Counted from the stretch's first letter, positions 1 to 6,390 are shown. The stretch: DNA of 8,147 nt from an uncultured Treponema sp. (GCA_937891125.1 CALAEZ010000021.1:1-8147); one strand, 5' to 3'. Numbers and translations: made by a program. The notes: a model not told the origin generated them from the letters alone.

Positions 1-474
1 AGCCCACTGGTGCGCGCCCGCAAAACCGCCGAGCTGATGAGCCAGTATTCACCGGCGACCGTGCAGGCAGATGAGCGCATTAGCGAGTTTTGCTTTGGAG
101 AGGCTGAAGGCGTGACGCTTGCAGATATTAAGCGCTTGCCGCAGTTTGCCTGGATTTGCGACTGGTTTCTAGCGCCAGAACGGTATCAGCCACAAGCGGG
201 CGCCGAAAGCTATGAGCATTTTTTTAGCCGCCTACAGAATTTTCTTGACAGCCTGCGTGCGCTTGACGCTGACCCGGAAAATGACGGCAAAAGCGTGCTG
301 ATTGTCTGCCACGGCGGCGTTGTCCGCGGGCTGGTGCACTGCATGACCGGCGACTCGCTTGCACATTTTGCTGATGTCAAAATTCCAAACTGCGGCGTAA
401 ATCTTGCAACGCTTTCTGGCGGCAACTTTACGCTTGAGTACACGGCAAAGGTATTTGCGACAGCAGTGCAATAG
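1..474 (+). CDS. Histidine phosphatase family protein (phosphoglycerate mutase-like), 5' truncated
   Basis: This is the C-terminal part of a histidine phosphatase (branch 1, phosphoglycerate mutase-like), a cytoplasmic phosphohydrolase. The frame is open from base 1. Its first residues, SPLVRARKTAEL, are the family motif that follows the catalytic RHG motif, so the true start and the nucleophilic histidine lie upstream of the window. Other family marks are FGEAEG (general-acid Glu region) and IVCHGGVVRG, which carries the second catalytic His (codon 310-312). A GTG at 10 is not a plausible start because it falls inside the conserved motif. The substrate cannot be told; relatives include sugar-phosphate phosphatases, CobC and broad-specificity phosphatases. 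The 3' end overlaps the convergent VanZ-like gene by 47 bp. Confidence in the family is high. Confidence 0.9.
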   Translation, partial: SPLVRARKTAELMSQYSPATVQADERISEFCFGEAEGVTLADIKRLPQFAWICDWFLAPERYQPQAGAESYEHFFSRLQNFLDSLRALDADPENDGKSVLIVCHGGVVRGLVHCMTGDSLAHFADVKIPNCGVNLATLSGGNFTLEYTAKVFATAVQ

Positions 475-829
475 CAATGTATAAAAGCAAGTCAACTACA
501 TCAAAGGTGCCGAGGTGCGGAAACGCTCGTTGTGAAAATTCGCTTGCAGCGCCGAGAAGCATTAGCAGCAGTACTGTGCAGAGGCGAGACTGTACGGGCA
601 GAATTTCAGTAAAAATCAGTGTAAATGACAAAAACCAAAGCGTATCAACGGCATAGCTGTTTATAAGGCGAAAGAAAGGAAGTGCCTGTAGCTGAGTGCG
701 CACGGTGCTTGCAATGCGGACGATCCGCTGCGAATGGGGAATAAGCGAGTCATAATGCAGGACAGTGTACAACGTGATTGCGAGAATCAACAGCAACAGC
801 CCTGCACTTATTTTTTTCTTGTTGAGCAA
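428..829 (-). CDS. VanZ-like small integral membrane protein
   Basis: A 133-residue hydrophobic protein with about four predicted membrane segments (roughly residues 8-27, 62-80, 83-100 and 110-127). The motif ASEFSQ followed by GTFDVVDLLLY resembles the E..Q / fD..DllaN signature of the VanZ-like family, whose general function is poorly known; teicoplanin-resistance VanZ is one member. It lies 14 bp after the lipoprotein gene on the same strand and is probably its cotranscribed partner. The start is TTG (829-827), chosen because GGAAG (842-838 on this strand) lies 8 bp upstream and the reading begins with a basic N-terminus (LNKKK). Its last 47 bp overlap the end of the convergent phosphatase gene. 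The coding call is strong, the family assignment moderate, and no function is claimed. Confidence 0.8.
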   Translation of the reverse strand: MLNKKKISAGLLLLILAITLYTVLHYDSLIPHSQRIVRIASTVRTQLQALPFFRLINSYAVDTLWFLSFTLIFTEILPVQSRLCTVLLLMLLGAASEFSQRAFPHLGTFDVVDLLLYIAIALLSQIPLPCTQA

Positions 830-843
830 CGGCTACGCTTCCG

Positions 844-1650
844 TTATTTTGAGAGCGCGTCACGGAGCGCTAGCGCCTCAGGAAGTGTTATGGTTGCAAG
901 CTCCGAGCCGTTTACTGCGTACAGAATTTCGTCTTTACCGTCCGATGTTGCATGTTGGATAAAGAAAATACGGTATTCTTCTGTCCATTCAACGGTTTTG
1001 TATTCGCCAGCTTCTGTTGTGGCAGCACCAATTTTCGTTTTACTTGTTGGTACCCAAACGGTATCGGTTTTGTGGACACGGCGCTTTACTTCATATTTGT
1101 TAAGCACGCCTTCTCCTGAGCGAGATTCTTTAAATTCTTTTTCTATCTGATTGATAAATGCAACGGCTTGTTTTGCATCAGCTTCGTTTAAAAGGTATTT
1201 TCCGTCTAGCTCAGCTACAGACACTGCATTTGCGTTATCTTTTCCCAGTAAGCTAGAAAAAGTGCTTACCGATGAAGATGTTTTGAGCGAACGCCTTCCA
1301 TTTGAATTACTTGAAGAAGCGGTGTGTTCAACTTTTACTTCTGTATCAAAGGGGTTAGAAATGGCGTAATACACGTGTCTTTCGTTATCGGCGAAGTCTT
1401 CTTTGTCTTCGGTGGTGTCGTTGTACTGTATGGCAATTTTGTTAGAAACAACTTTGAGAATACGAGACGGAGATGGTTTAGCGCTTACAAGCGTCAAATC
1501 GTAATCTTCACTCGTATTGACCGTATTTTGCTGGTAGACCGTTGCTTCAACGCCGTCGCCAAGTGTTCTGGTGGATGCGCAGGATAACGAAAGTGCAAAA
1601 TATGCTGCGAATGTTACCGCTGATGCTACAGAGAGCATAAATTTTTTCAT
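844..1650 (-). CDS. Putative spirochaetal lipoprotein, unknown function
   Basis: A 268-residue protein predicted to be exported. The N-terminus has the form MKK, then a hydrophobic core, then LSLSC at residues 20-24. This fits a relaxed spirochaete lipobox, with Cys24 as the likely lipidated first residue of the mature protein; a strict E. coli lipobox would not accept Ser at -3. The mature part has a Ser-rich stretch (about 109-137, containing ASSSNSNG and SSSVSTFSS) between two more ordered halves. I recognise no family. The ATG is preceded at 7 bp by GGAGG (1662-1658 on this strand), the strongest Shine-Dalgarno in the window. The promoter upstream has nine G residues in its spacer, so expression is probably phase-variable. 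It is the first gene of an operon with the VanZ-like gene. Surface exposure is possible but not shown. Confidence 0.85.
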   Translation of the reverse strand: MKKFMLSVASAVTFAAYFALSLSCASTRTLGDGVEATVYQQNTVNTSEDYDLTLVSAKPSPSRILKVVSNKIAIQYNDTTEDKEDFADNERHVYYAISNPFDTEVKVEHTASSSNSNGRRSLKTSSSVSTFSSLLGKDNANAVSVAELDGKYLLNEADAKQAVAFINQIEKEFKESRSGEGVLNKYEVKRRVHKTDTVWVPTSKTKIGAATTEAGEYKTVEWTEEYRIFFIQHATSDGKDEILYAVNGSELATITLPEALALRDALSK

Positions 1651-1657
1651 AGTGATT

Positions 1658-1662
1658 CCTCC
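1658..1662 (-). promoter_or_regulatory. Ribosome binding site of the lipoprotein gene
   Basis: GGAGG on the minus strand, 7 bp before the ATG at 1650. It fixes that start, and it contrasts with the four genes here that have no such site. Confidence 0.85.
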
Positions 1663-1682
1663 TAGTTATGAATCTTAAAGCA

Positions 1683-1710
1683 ATCTTACCCCCCCCCTTC
1701 TCTTTGTCAA
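1683..1710 (-). promoter_or_regulatory. Promoter of the lipoprotein / VanZ-like operon with a poly-G spacer
   Basis: On the minus strand a perfect -35 TTGACA (1710-1705) is followed by a 16-bp spacer and TAAGAT as -10 (1688-1683). The -10 matches TATAAT at four of six positions. The spacer reads AAGAGAA plus nine G residues. Transcription would start near 1676, leaving a leader of about 25 nt that contains the GGAGG site. With nine Gs the spacer is 16 bp; a tenth G would give the optimal 17 bp, and losses would weaken it. The T. pallidum gene TP0126 has the same layout, with poly-G between -35 and -10. Confidence 0.75.
1689..1697 (-). repeat. Homopolymeric G9 tract (C9 on the plus strand)
   Basis: Nine consecutive G residues on the minus strand, the longest G/C homopolymer in the window, lying wholly within a promoter spacer. 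Such tracts change length by slipped-strand mispairing during replication, so this is a likely contingency site for the lipoprotein operon. Confidence 0.9.
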
Positions 1711-1796
1711 TAAAGGGTATCTCTAAAAAGTGTGAGAAAACAGATTTTTTTGCGAGAACAGAGGGGCGCGAGTGCGCGAGGAGAAAACACGAACGG

Positions 1797-2666
1797 CTAC
1801 AGTTTTTGCTCGCTTTTTCGTTCGTTTAAGTCTTTTATTGCTTCGCTTACATCCTGCAGGTGCTTGCGGGTGTATTCTTCGCCGTCCTTTAAGAGCACAT
1901 GCGGCACGCCGTAGGCTTTTTCGAGCGCATCTTTTGTCAGCACTTCTTCTGGCGTGCCTAAATCCATGGTGCGGTCGGGGTAGAACAGCAGCACGGTATC
2001 GGCATAGCGGCGCGTTAAATCAAGTTCGTGCATGGAAAGATACACCGAGGTTCCCGTTTTATGCACAAAGTCGCGTAGGTAGGCGAGTGCGCGCTCTTTC
2101 TGTGGCTCTTCCATGGCAAACAGCGGCTCGTCCATAAAAATGCTTGCGCTGCCGTACAGCAGGGAAAATGCTAGAAGCACGCGTTGCATTTCACCTTTGC
2201 TTATGCCGGTTAATGTATGATTAAGCACGCTTGCAAGCTCAAACACATCTATGCACTCTGAAAGCAGGTCTGTACTTTGGTCACGAATGCCACTTGCGCG
2301 GCCTTTCAGTGCGCCGCCAGCGTACACCTGCGAAAGCAGCTCGCTTACTTTGTCGCTGCTTTCAAATTCCATGTTCTGGTAAATAAAAGACGCAAGCAGA
2401 TTTTTCGCTTCCTGCGGAAGGAGCGCAGGATTCTGCCCTAACAGCGTGACGCTGCCGGTCTGTGGCGGCAGCCTGCCACTGGCTAACAGTAGCAGCGTAC
2501 TTTTTCCGCAGCCGTTTTGACCGACAAAGCTTACAAAGCCGTGCGGCAGCTCTGCTGAAAAATGCTCGAAAACGGGTTGCGGCAGAATGGGATTTCCGTC
2601 AGCGTCGCGGTCATCTTCGACGGGCGGGTAGGTAAAGGAAACATCGTTAAATGTAAGAAATTGCAT
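1797..2666 (-). CDS. ABC transporter ATP-binding protein
   Basis: A 289-residue ABC ATPase with all nucleotide-binding elements in order: aromatic A-loop Tyr13, Walker A GQNGCGKS (49-56), Q-loop Gln97, signature GISKGEMQR (154-162), Walker B SIFMDEP (175-181) and H-loop His213 in SMHELD. The signature departs from LSGGQ (Lys for the first Gly, Glu for Gln); LSKGM-type signatures occur in ABC-2/bacteriocin-export ATPases. An acidic insert (residues about 17-30) separates Tyr13 from the core. No permease lies beside it, so the substrate and membrane partner are unknown; the MATE gene upstream is a different transporter class. The start is the ATG at 2666-2664, giving the family-typical MQFLTFNDVSFTY; the frame stays open to 3227, but that part lies inside the MATE gene. 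It has no ribosome binding site and is predicted leaderless. Confidence 0.9.
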   Translation of the reverse strand: MQFLTFNDVSFTYPPVEDDRDADGNPILPQPVFEHFSAELPHGFVSFVGQNGCGKSTLLLLASGRLPPQTGSVTLLGQNPALLPQEAKNLLASFIYQNMEFESSDKVSELLSQVYAGGALKGRASGIRDQSTDLLSECIDVFELASVLNHTLTGISKGEMQRVLLAFSLLYGSASIFMDEPLFAMEEPQKERALAYLRDFVHKTGTSVYLSMHELDLTRRYADTVLLFYPDRTMDLGTPEEVLTKDALEKAYGVPHVLLKDGEEYTRKHLQDVSEAIKDLNERKSEQKL

Positions 2667-2673
2667 AGCACCA

Positions 2674-2702
2674 AGTGTAGCGAAAAAGCGCTTCTGCCGC
2701 AA
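2674..2702 (-). promoter_or_regulatory. Predicted leaderless promoter of the ABC ATPase gene
   Basis: On the minus strand: TTGCGG (2702-2697), 17 bp, TACACT (2679-2674), 7 bp, then the ATG at 2666. The -35 is weak (TTG only). The 10-mer GCTACACTTG also occurs in the MATE promoter. The geometry puts the transcription start at or next to the A of ATG. Confidence 0.55.
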
Positions 2703-2706
2703 TGAA

Positions 2707-2723
2707 GCACGGCCTGACCGTGC
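2707..2723 (-). terminator. Hairpin after the MATE gene, possible weak terminator
   Basis: A perfect 6-bp GC-rich stem (GCACGG / CCGTGC) with a 5-nt loop lies 17 bp beyond the MATE stop codon. The bases after it on the minus strand (TTCATT) are only moderately T-rich, so termination would be partial. It sits just upstream of the ABC promoter and may insulate the two genes. Confidence 0.4.
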
Positions 2724-2740
2724 AGCGCTGGAGTATTCGT

Positions 2741-4066
2741 TTACCGCGCCGTTTTCTTTACCTGCAGTAACAGGAGCGGGCCTTCGTAGACGACCATTGC
2801 AAGCCAGCCGATGCCACAGGCGATGGCAACGCCTGCAATGCCGTAGCGCGGTGCAAGCAAAAATACGCAGATAACGCGCGTTGCCATCTGTACGCTTGTT
2901 GCAATCACGGTGACGCGCATAATACCCAGTCCGCGGAAAAAGCCCTGTATACCGTTGGTGACTGCCGGCATAGTATACAACAGCGCCATAATAAGCAGAT
3001 ACTGTTTTCCGAGCCTCAGCACTTCCGGCTCTGCGTCTCCTGCAAACAGCCACATGAGCGGCTCCCGCACGAGCAGCACCAACAGCCCGATAATCACTCC
3101 ATATACCGCTTCGATTACCAGCCCGCACCATAAGCCTGTGCGCATGCGGTCGGCTCTGCCTGCTCCCCGGTTCTGTGCCGTGAGCGTGGTCATTGCTTGC
3201 CCAATGCTCTGTTCCGGCTGGTAGCAAAAGTCATCGACCTTGGTGCCGGCGTTAAAGGTTGCAATCGCGTCCACGCCAAGCGGATTTACCGCGCTCTGCA
3301 CAAGGAGCTTTCCTACATACAGTACGGTCTGCTGCAGGGCGCCAGCAGTGCTGTAGCTAATCGTTTTTCGCATAAGCAGCGGGTCAAGGTGAAAATCGCG
3401 TGGACGAACGGCGATAAGCGGCTCGCGCAGATAGATGTAGCCAACGCATAACAGGCACGAAACGGCCTGTGCTGCCACCGTTGCAATGCCCGCGCCGGTC
3501 ATGCCGAGCTTGCAGAGCGCAACGAGTACAAAATCAAGTATGCCGTTAAAGACAGCGCTGACGGCAACGCACAGAATCGGCGTTTTTGAGTCACCGACAG
3601 CGCGCAGTGTTGCCGCAAACATGTTGTAAAAAAAAGTGAAGAAGAGCCCACAGAAGATGATGCGGAGATAGTGGGAGGCAGGCTGGAGCAGCTGCGCGGG
3701 CGTCCGCACGACACGCAGAATTGGCAGGGCGAAAAAAAAGCAAACGGCACTGATGGCAAGCGTAAACACAAAGCCGATCAGCAGCGTCGTGCTGATTTCG
3801 CTTTTTAAGCGTGCATACTGCTTGGAGCCGTAAAACTCGCTTATGATGACGCCCGCGCCCCAGCTTATGCCGACAATGAAAAAAATCGTGATATTCATAA
3901 CAGGATTTGCACTGCCAGCGGCGGCGAGCGCTTCTTTTCCGGCAAAGCGGCCTAAAATGATGGAGTCTACCGTGTTGTAGGTGAGCTGCAAAAAGTTTCC
4001 GAGAATGAGTGGAAGCGCAAAGCTGACTACATGCTTTGAAATGCTTCCTTGCGTCATGTCCTTCAT
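2741..4066 (-). CDS. MATE family multidrug/Na+ (or H+) antiporter-type efflux protein
   Basis: A 441-residue polytopic membrane protein of normal MATE length with about twelve hydrophobic segments. The N-terminus MTQGSISKHVVSFALPLILGN followed by YNTVDSIILGRF is highly typical of the NorM/DinF-like MATE group, as are AATLRAVGDSKTP and GIQGFFRGLG. The family exports cationic drugs or metabolites in exchange for Na+ or H+; the substrate cannot be read from the sequence. I chose the ATG at 4066-4064 (MKDMTQGS). The frame extends to a GTG at 4123, but the extra residues do not resemble a MATE N-terminus, and a promoter fits exactly before 4066. There is no Shine-Dalgarno, so the mRNA is predicted leaderless. 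The ABC ATPase gene follows on the same strand after 74 bp. Confidence 0.93.
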   Translation of the reverse strand: MKDMTQGSISKHVVSFALPLILGNFLQLTYNTVDSIILGRFAGKEALAAAGSANPVMNITIFFIVGISWGAGVIISEFYGSKQYARLKSEISTTLLIGFVFTLAISAVCFFFALPILRVVRTPAQLLQPASHYLRIIFCGLFFTFFYNMFAATLRAVGDSKTPILCVAVSAVFNGILDFVLVALCKLGMTGAGIATVAAQAVSCLLCVGYIYLREPLIAVRPRDFHLDPLLMRKTISYSTAGALQQTVLYVGKLLVQSAVNPLGVDAIATFNAGTKVDDFCYQPEQSIGQAMTTLTAQNRGAGRADRMRTGLWCGLVIEAVYGVIIGLLVLLVREPLMWLFAGDAEPEVLRLGKQYLLIMALLYTMPAVTNGIQGFFRGLGIMRVTVIATSVQMATRVICVFLLAPRYGIAGVAIACGIGWLAMVVYEGPLLLLQVKKTAR

Positions 4067-4073
4067 GCGGGCA

Positions 4074-4102
4074 AGTGTAGCACAAGCGGCGCAGGGCAAC
4101 AA
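4074..4102 (-). promoter_or_regulatory. Predicted leaderless promoter of the MATE gene
   Basis: On the minus strand: TTGTTG (4102-4097), 17 bp, TACACT (4079-4074), 7 bp, then the ATG at 4066. It shares the 10-mer GCTACACTTG with the ABC promoter. The -35 matches only TTG, so the case rests on the -10, the exact spacing and the same layout at other genes here. Confidence 0.5.
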
Positions 4103-4169
4103 CTGCGTGAAAACTCTCGGCACCGCACCTGCTGCAAGGCCTTTTCGCGCGGGATTGAAGCGGGGGCGA

Positions 4170-4270
4170 GCTAGCCATAGGCAGACGGGGCTGCCGTATG
4201 GCTGGCGAAGCCATTCCGAAGCGACCGCAGGGGAGCGCAGGAATGAGGGCTACCGAACCGCGGAAAGCCC
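4170..4270. repeat. Three tandem hairpins (structured intergenic element)
   Basis: The interval between the MATE promoter and the next plus-strand gene (4103-4377) has no credible gene but folds strongly. Hairpin 1 (4170-4206) has about 15 pairs, GCTAGCCATA and GGCAG against CTGCC and TATGGCTGGC, with one bulged G, one G-T pair and a 6-nt loop. Hairpin 2 (4212-4245) has CATTCC/GGAATG with an inner GCG/CGC. Hairpin 3 (4247-4270) has GGGCT/AGCCC with an inner CCG/CGG. The GC-rich, oddly peptide-like composition continues to about 4372. It may be a dispersed palindromic (REP-like) element, a small RNA or a two-way transcription barrier; the sequence alone does not decide. No second copy was noticed in the window. 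Confidence 0.6.
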
Positions 4271-4377
4271 GTAGCAAAGGGAGTCGCGCATTCTGAGTAC
4301 TGGTGGCGCTTGCCGGTTGCAGGCACTCTGCCGTTTTGCGCTACGGCTTTGCACAAGGCACGGTTCCGCAGGCTGAC

Positions 4378-4779
4378 TTGGGCGTGCTTGTAAAGAACAT
4401 GCCGTTTGCAGCTGGGCGCAATTTGTTTATCACAGCCGCGCTTGTGCTGTTTTCGCTCTTTAAGCTTTTCGTGGCGCTCCACTCAAAAAACAGTGGTCGC
4501 AAAATCGTCTCTGTGCTGATGATTGCCATGTCGATTCTTGCCTGTTCGCTTGTGGCTGACAAGTTCCTGATTTTTATCGCGTTCTGCCTGCTTATCTACA
4601 TCAGCTTTGAATATTCCTGCGGCCTGCGCACAAAGATTGTGTTCACCAAACTGCTTACAGTCGTGGAGCTTGCGGTCATCGGCTACATTGTTACGCATAT
4701 CGTGCTGGATGCAGAATGCCGTTTGCATTTGTATGAAGCGCTCTGCCGCTTTTCGTTTCCGGTGTCCCAGCGGTTGTAG
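4378..4779 (+). CDS. Small four-helix membrane protein, unknown function
   Basis: A hydrophobic protein of about 133 residues with four likely membrane segments (about 15-34, 43-60, 62-80 and 87-110) separated by short basic loops such as HSKNSGRK and CGLRTK. I recognise no family. The start is uncertain. TTG at 4378 has AGG 5 bp upstream; GTG at 4384 and ATG at 4399 are in frame and possible; the frame also extends to a GTG at 4303, but the extra residues look like translated hairpin-region DNA. The gene runs toward the radical SAM remnant, and the two end back to back with their stop codons touching. No promoter was clear. Coding potential is moderate: the regular hydrophobic blocks argue for a real protein. 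Confidence 0.6.
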   Translation: MGVLVKNMPFAAGRNLFITAALVLFSLFKLFVALHSKNSGRKIVSVLMIAMSILACSLVADKFLIFIAFCLLIYISFEYSCGLRTKIVFTKLLTVVELAVIGYIVTHIVLDAECRLHLYEALCRFSFPVSQRL

Positions 4780-4786
4780 CTACAAC
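4773..4786. other. 14-bp palindrome holding two abutting stop codons
   Basis: GTTGTAGCTACAAC is a perfect palindrome. It contains TTG TAG as the last codons of the plus-strand membrane protein (stop 4777-4779) and TTG TAG on the minus strand as the end of the radical SAM remnant (stop 4782-4780). With no loop bases it is unlikely to act as a terminator by itself. Confidence 0.7.
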
Positions 4787-4916
4787 AGCGCCCGCAGCTC
4801 ATTCAGCACGCGCCTTTGGTGCCGTCGCGGTTGGGGCAGGTACAGCCTGCATCCAGCGCAAGTTTGTATGCCTTGCAGCCAAAGACCGACTGGTAAAAAT
4901 CAGAGAGCGTGTGCAT
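4780..4916 (-). pseudogene. Remnant of a YhcC-type (TIGR01212) radical SAM gene, internally deleted
   Basis: From an ATG at 4916-4914 the minus strand reads 37 codons to a TGA (4805-4803). The peptide contains LSDFYQSVFG, then LDAGCTCPNRDGTKG. This is the distinctive N-terminus of YhcC-like radical SAM proteins, whose next residues should be the GGC..C part of the iron-sulfur cluster motif. Instead the sequence jumps. In another frame the following bases read RVLNELRALL and a TAG at 4782, which looks like an ordinary C-terminus. The simplest reading is that nearly the whole gene, including cluster ligands and barrel, was lost in an internal deletion near 4812-4820. It begins 21 bp after the hipA stop codon. 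The N-terminal match is clear; the origin of the last ten codons is inference. It cannot be an active enzyme. Confidence 0.7.
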
Positions 4917-4937
4917 AGATAAACCTGTAAGACCTTT

Positions 4938-6128
4938 CTACAGCCATGTTCCAAGCGCTTGTGTCACATTTTCGCGCACTTCTTTTGCAATCAGCTTTGC
5001 GCGGGCGCTCTTTATGCCGTTTTTTTCGGCGACAGCAAGAATGTGGCTTAGTTGCGGCGTCGCGCCTTCTCCGTCAACAGTAGTCGCATGTTCGCCGCCG
5101 ATTGAGTTGCTGTAGGTCAAATCATAGGCGGGCGAAAGCTGCCAGCTTTTGGTTTCTGTATCATACAGCCAGATAAAGTTTTTGGAGTGGTCGTCGCGGT
5201 TGTGGGCAAACACATTGAAGCACATCAGCCGGAAGAGTTTTTCCACCTCGGCGGTGCTTTTAGTCAGCTGCAGGGTAAGCAGCAGCAGCGTGTTGTAGTC
5301 AAGATTCGGAATCCGGTGGCTTGTTTCCAGTAGCGCAGAGGCGCTTGCCATGTGACAGCGGGCAATGCGCCGCCCTGCGGAACATGTACGCCCGGCTAAG
5401 CAATCACGGTCAAATCGCTTTGTGCCAAAATAGCCGGCACAGCGCTTTGAGGGAAAAAGCCGCACATCGCTTACGTCGATGCCGCATTTTTTAGCACACA
5501 GGCTGTATTCGTATTCCTGCAAGCCGATTTCTTTCGGGTCGACGGATGAGGGAAACTTTATAATCCAGTCTTCGCCGTCGATTTTTGCAAACACTTTAGG
5601 GCGTGCGCCACCTGAAGAACCGCCTGCGGCAAATACGGCATCAAGATTCAGCCCTTCATTGTCTGAAAGTGGCGCATTCAGTATGCGTTCACAGGCAGCA
5701 GCAAGTTCATCGTAATCGGCGGGAAGTTCGGACGCAGATTGCAAATAGCTTTCCGGCTCATACGTAAGCGCACCCATACCGCTTGAGCCGACAATGGCAA
5801 GCCGGTCAAGCACGCTGAGCGATTCCGGCTGAATGTGGTTTTTAAGCAGCATACGGTCAACAAGAAGCCGTCCCCAGCCGTCGGGCAGACTGTCGTTAAA
5901 AATGCCATGCAGTCCGCCAAAGGGTTCCCAGTCCGGCACAAAGACTTTTTTTTCAAGCGGAAGCGAAAAGGGCGAGATTGAAAATCCGCCGGAAAGCCAG
6001 CTGTCGCTATACGAAAATGCCGCATACCGGTTCTGATACAACGCCAGCGTACCGACAAGCTGTTTTGATGAGCCGTCTTTTCCATCATCAAAGAAAACGG
6101 AAAGTCTATCTGTTCTTTTCACTTGCAA
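4938..6128 (-). CDS. hipA: HipA-like serine/threonine kinase toxin
   Basis: A 396-residue HipA-family kinase, complete with its N-terminal subdomain (VGTLALYQNRYAAFSY to FNDSLPDGWGR, residues 25-87). HipA proteins phosphorylate targets such as glutamyl-tRNA synthetase, halting translation and causing persistence; HipB neutralises them. Visible elements are the GGSSGGARPK loop (169-178, matching the autophosphorylated Ser150 loop of E. coli HipA), the ATP-contacting lysine in IIKFP (Lys191), the catalytic HNRDDHSKN (Asp312, equivalent to Asp309 in E. coli) and SPAYDL (Asp336, metal ligand). All key residues are present, so it should be active. The length is slightly below the 440 residues of E. 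coli HipA. The start is TTG at 6128 with GAGGAG 4 bp before it, or GTG at 6122 with 10 bp. Either way it overlaps hipB by about 20 bp, so translation is probably coupled. Confidence 0.92.
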   Translation of the reverse strand: MQVKRTDRLSVFFDDGKDGSSKQLVGTLALYQNRYAAFSYSDSWLSGGFSISPFSLPLEKKVFVPDWEPFGGLHGIFNDSLPDGWGRLLVDRMLLKNHIQPESLSVLDRLAIVGSSGMGALTYEPESYLQSASELPADYDELAAACERILNAPLSDNEGLNLDAVFAAGGSSGGARPKVFAKIDGEDWIIKFPSSVDPKEIGLQEYEYSLCAKKCGIDVSDVRLFPSKRCAGYFGTKRFDRDCLAGRTCSAGRRIARCHMASASALLETSHRIPNLDYNTLLLLTLQLTKSTAEVEKLFRLMCFNVFAHNRDDHSKNFIWLYDTETKSWQLSPAYDLTYSNSIGGEHATTVDGEGATPQLSHILAVAEKNGIKSARAKLIAKEVRENVTQALGTWL

Positions 6129-6390
6129 GGAGCTCCTCTATACTTGAAAACTGCGGTGTGGAAAAGAGCGTGTCAAAATCCTTTTCGCAGCCGAGCGCAA
6201 TGGCAACTTTTATGAGCGAATCAAAAGCAATTTCGTGCTGCTGTTCAAACCGCTTGTACGAAGCCAGACTCATGCCGCTTCGTTCGGCAAGTTGTGCTTG
6301 CGTAAAGCCTTTTTCTTTTCTGCGCCTGCGCACACGCTCAGAAAGCTCTTGGGCAATCTGCGGGGCGGTCTTTTGTACCAGCTGAATCAT
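6106..6390 (-). CDS. hipB: HipB-like XRE-family antitoxin and autorepressor
   Basis: A 94-residue DNA-binding protein with a Cro/C1 (XRE) helix-turn-helix: helix near 16-26, FTQAQLAERSGMS (29-41), recognition helix LASYKRFEQ (42-50) and a closing helix at 56-66. The C-terminal tail (about 70-94) probably contacts HipA. It precedes hipA on the same strand and overlaps it by 23 bp, the usual antitoxin-first order. It should repress its own promoter through the two palindromes at 6390-6407 and 6431-6448, whose TAGCT-N8-AGCTA layout matches the TATCC-N8-GGATA spacing of E. coli HipB operators. The ATG at 6390 has no useful Shine-Dalgarno, and the promoter geometry predicts a leaderless message. 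The pairing with hipA makes the assignment firm. Confidence 0.9.
   Translation of the reverse strand: MIQLVQKTAPQIAQELSERVRRRRKEKGFTQAQLAERSGMSLASYKRFEQQHEIAFDSLIKVAIALGCEKDFDTLFSTPQFSSIEELLASEKNR

Noticed and set aside
1724..1796. Possible terminator hairpin after the ABC gene (CGCG-CACT-CGCG)
   Set aside because: The stem is only 4 bp and the following run is A rather than T in the minus-strand reading direction.
1732..2137. Arg- and Leu-rich plus-strand frames opposite the ABC gene
   Set aside because: They are antisense readings of a well-supported gene, with no ribosome binding site or domain.
2667..3227. Upstream extension of the ABC ATPase frame to a 476-residue protein
   Set aside because: The extra 187 residues are an out-of-frame reading of the MATE gene, show no domain, and the family N-terminus begins at 2666.
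4067..4123. GTG start for the MATE protein, 19 residues upstream
   Set aside because: The added residues do not resemble MATE N-termini, and the predicted promoter lies within this stretch.
4160..4300. Integron attC site or tRNA in the hairpin region
   Set aside because: There are no RYYYAAC / GTTRRRY core boxes and no cloverleaf with T-arm GTTC and acceptor pairing.
5678..6091. Second minus-strand frame inside hipA (137 residues)
   Set aside because: It is a shifted reading of conserved HipA sequence and has no recognisable features; hipA itself shows no frameshift.
6128..6137. Palindrome AGGAGCTCCT over the hipA ribosome binding site as a regulatory hairpin
   Set aside because: It has no loop bases, so it cannot form a local hairpin; it arises from the Shine-Dalgarno followed by CTCC.
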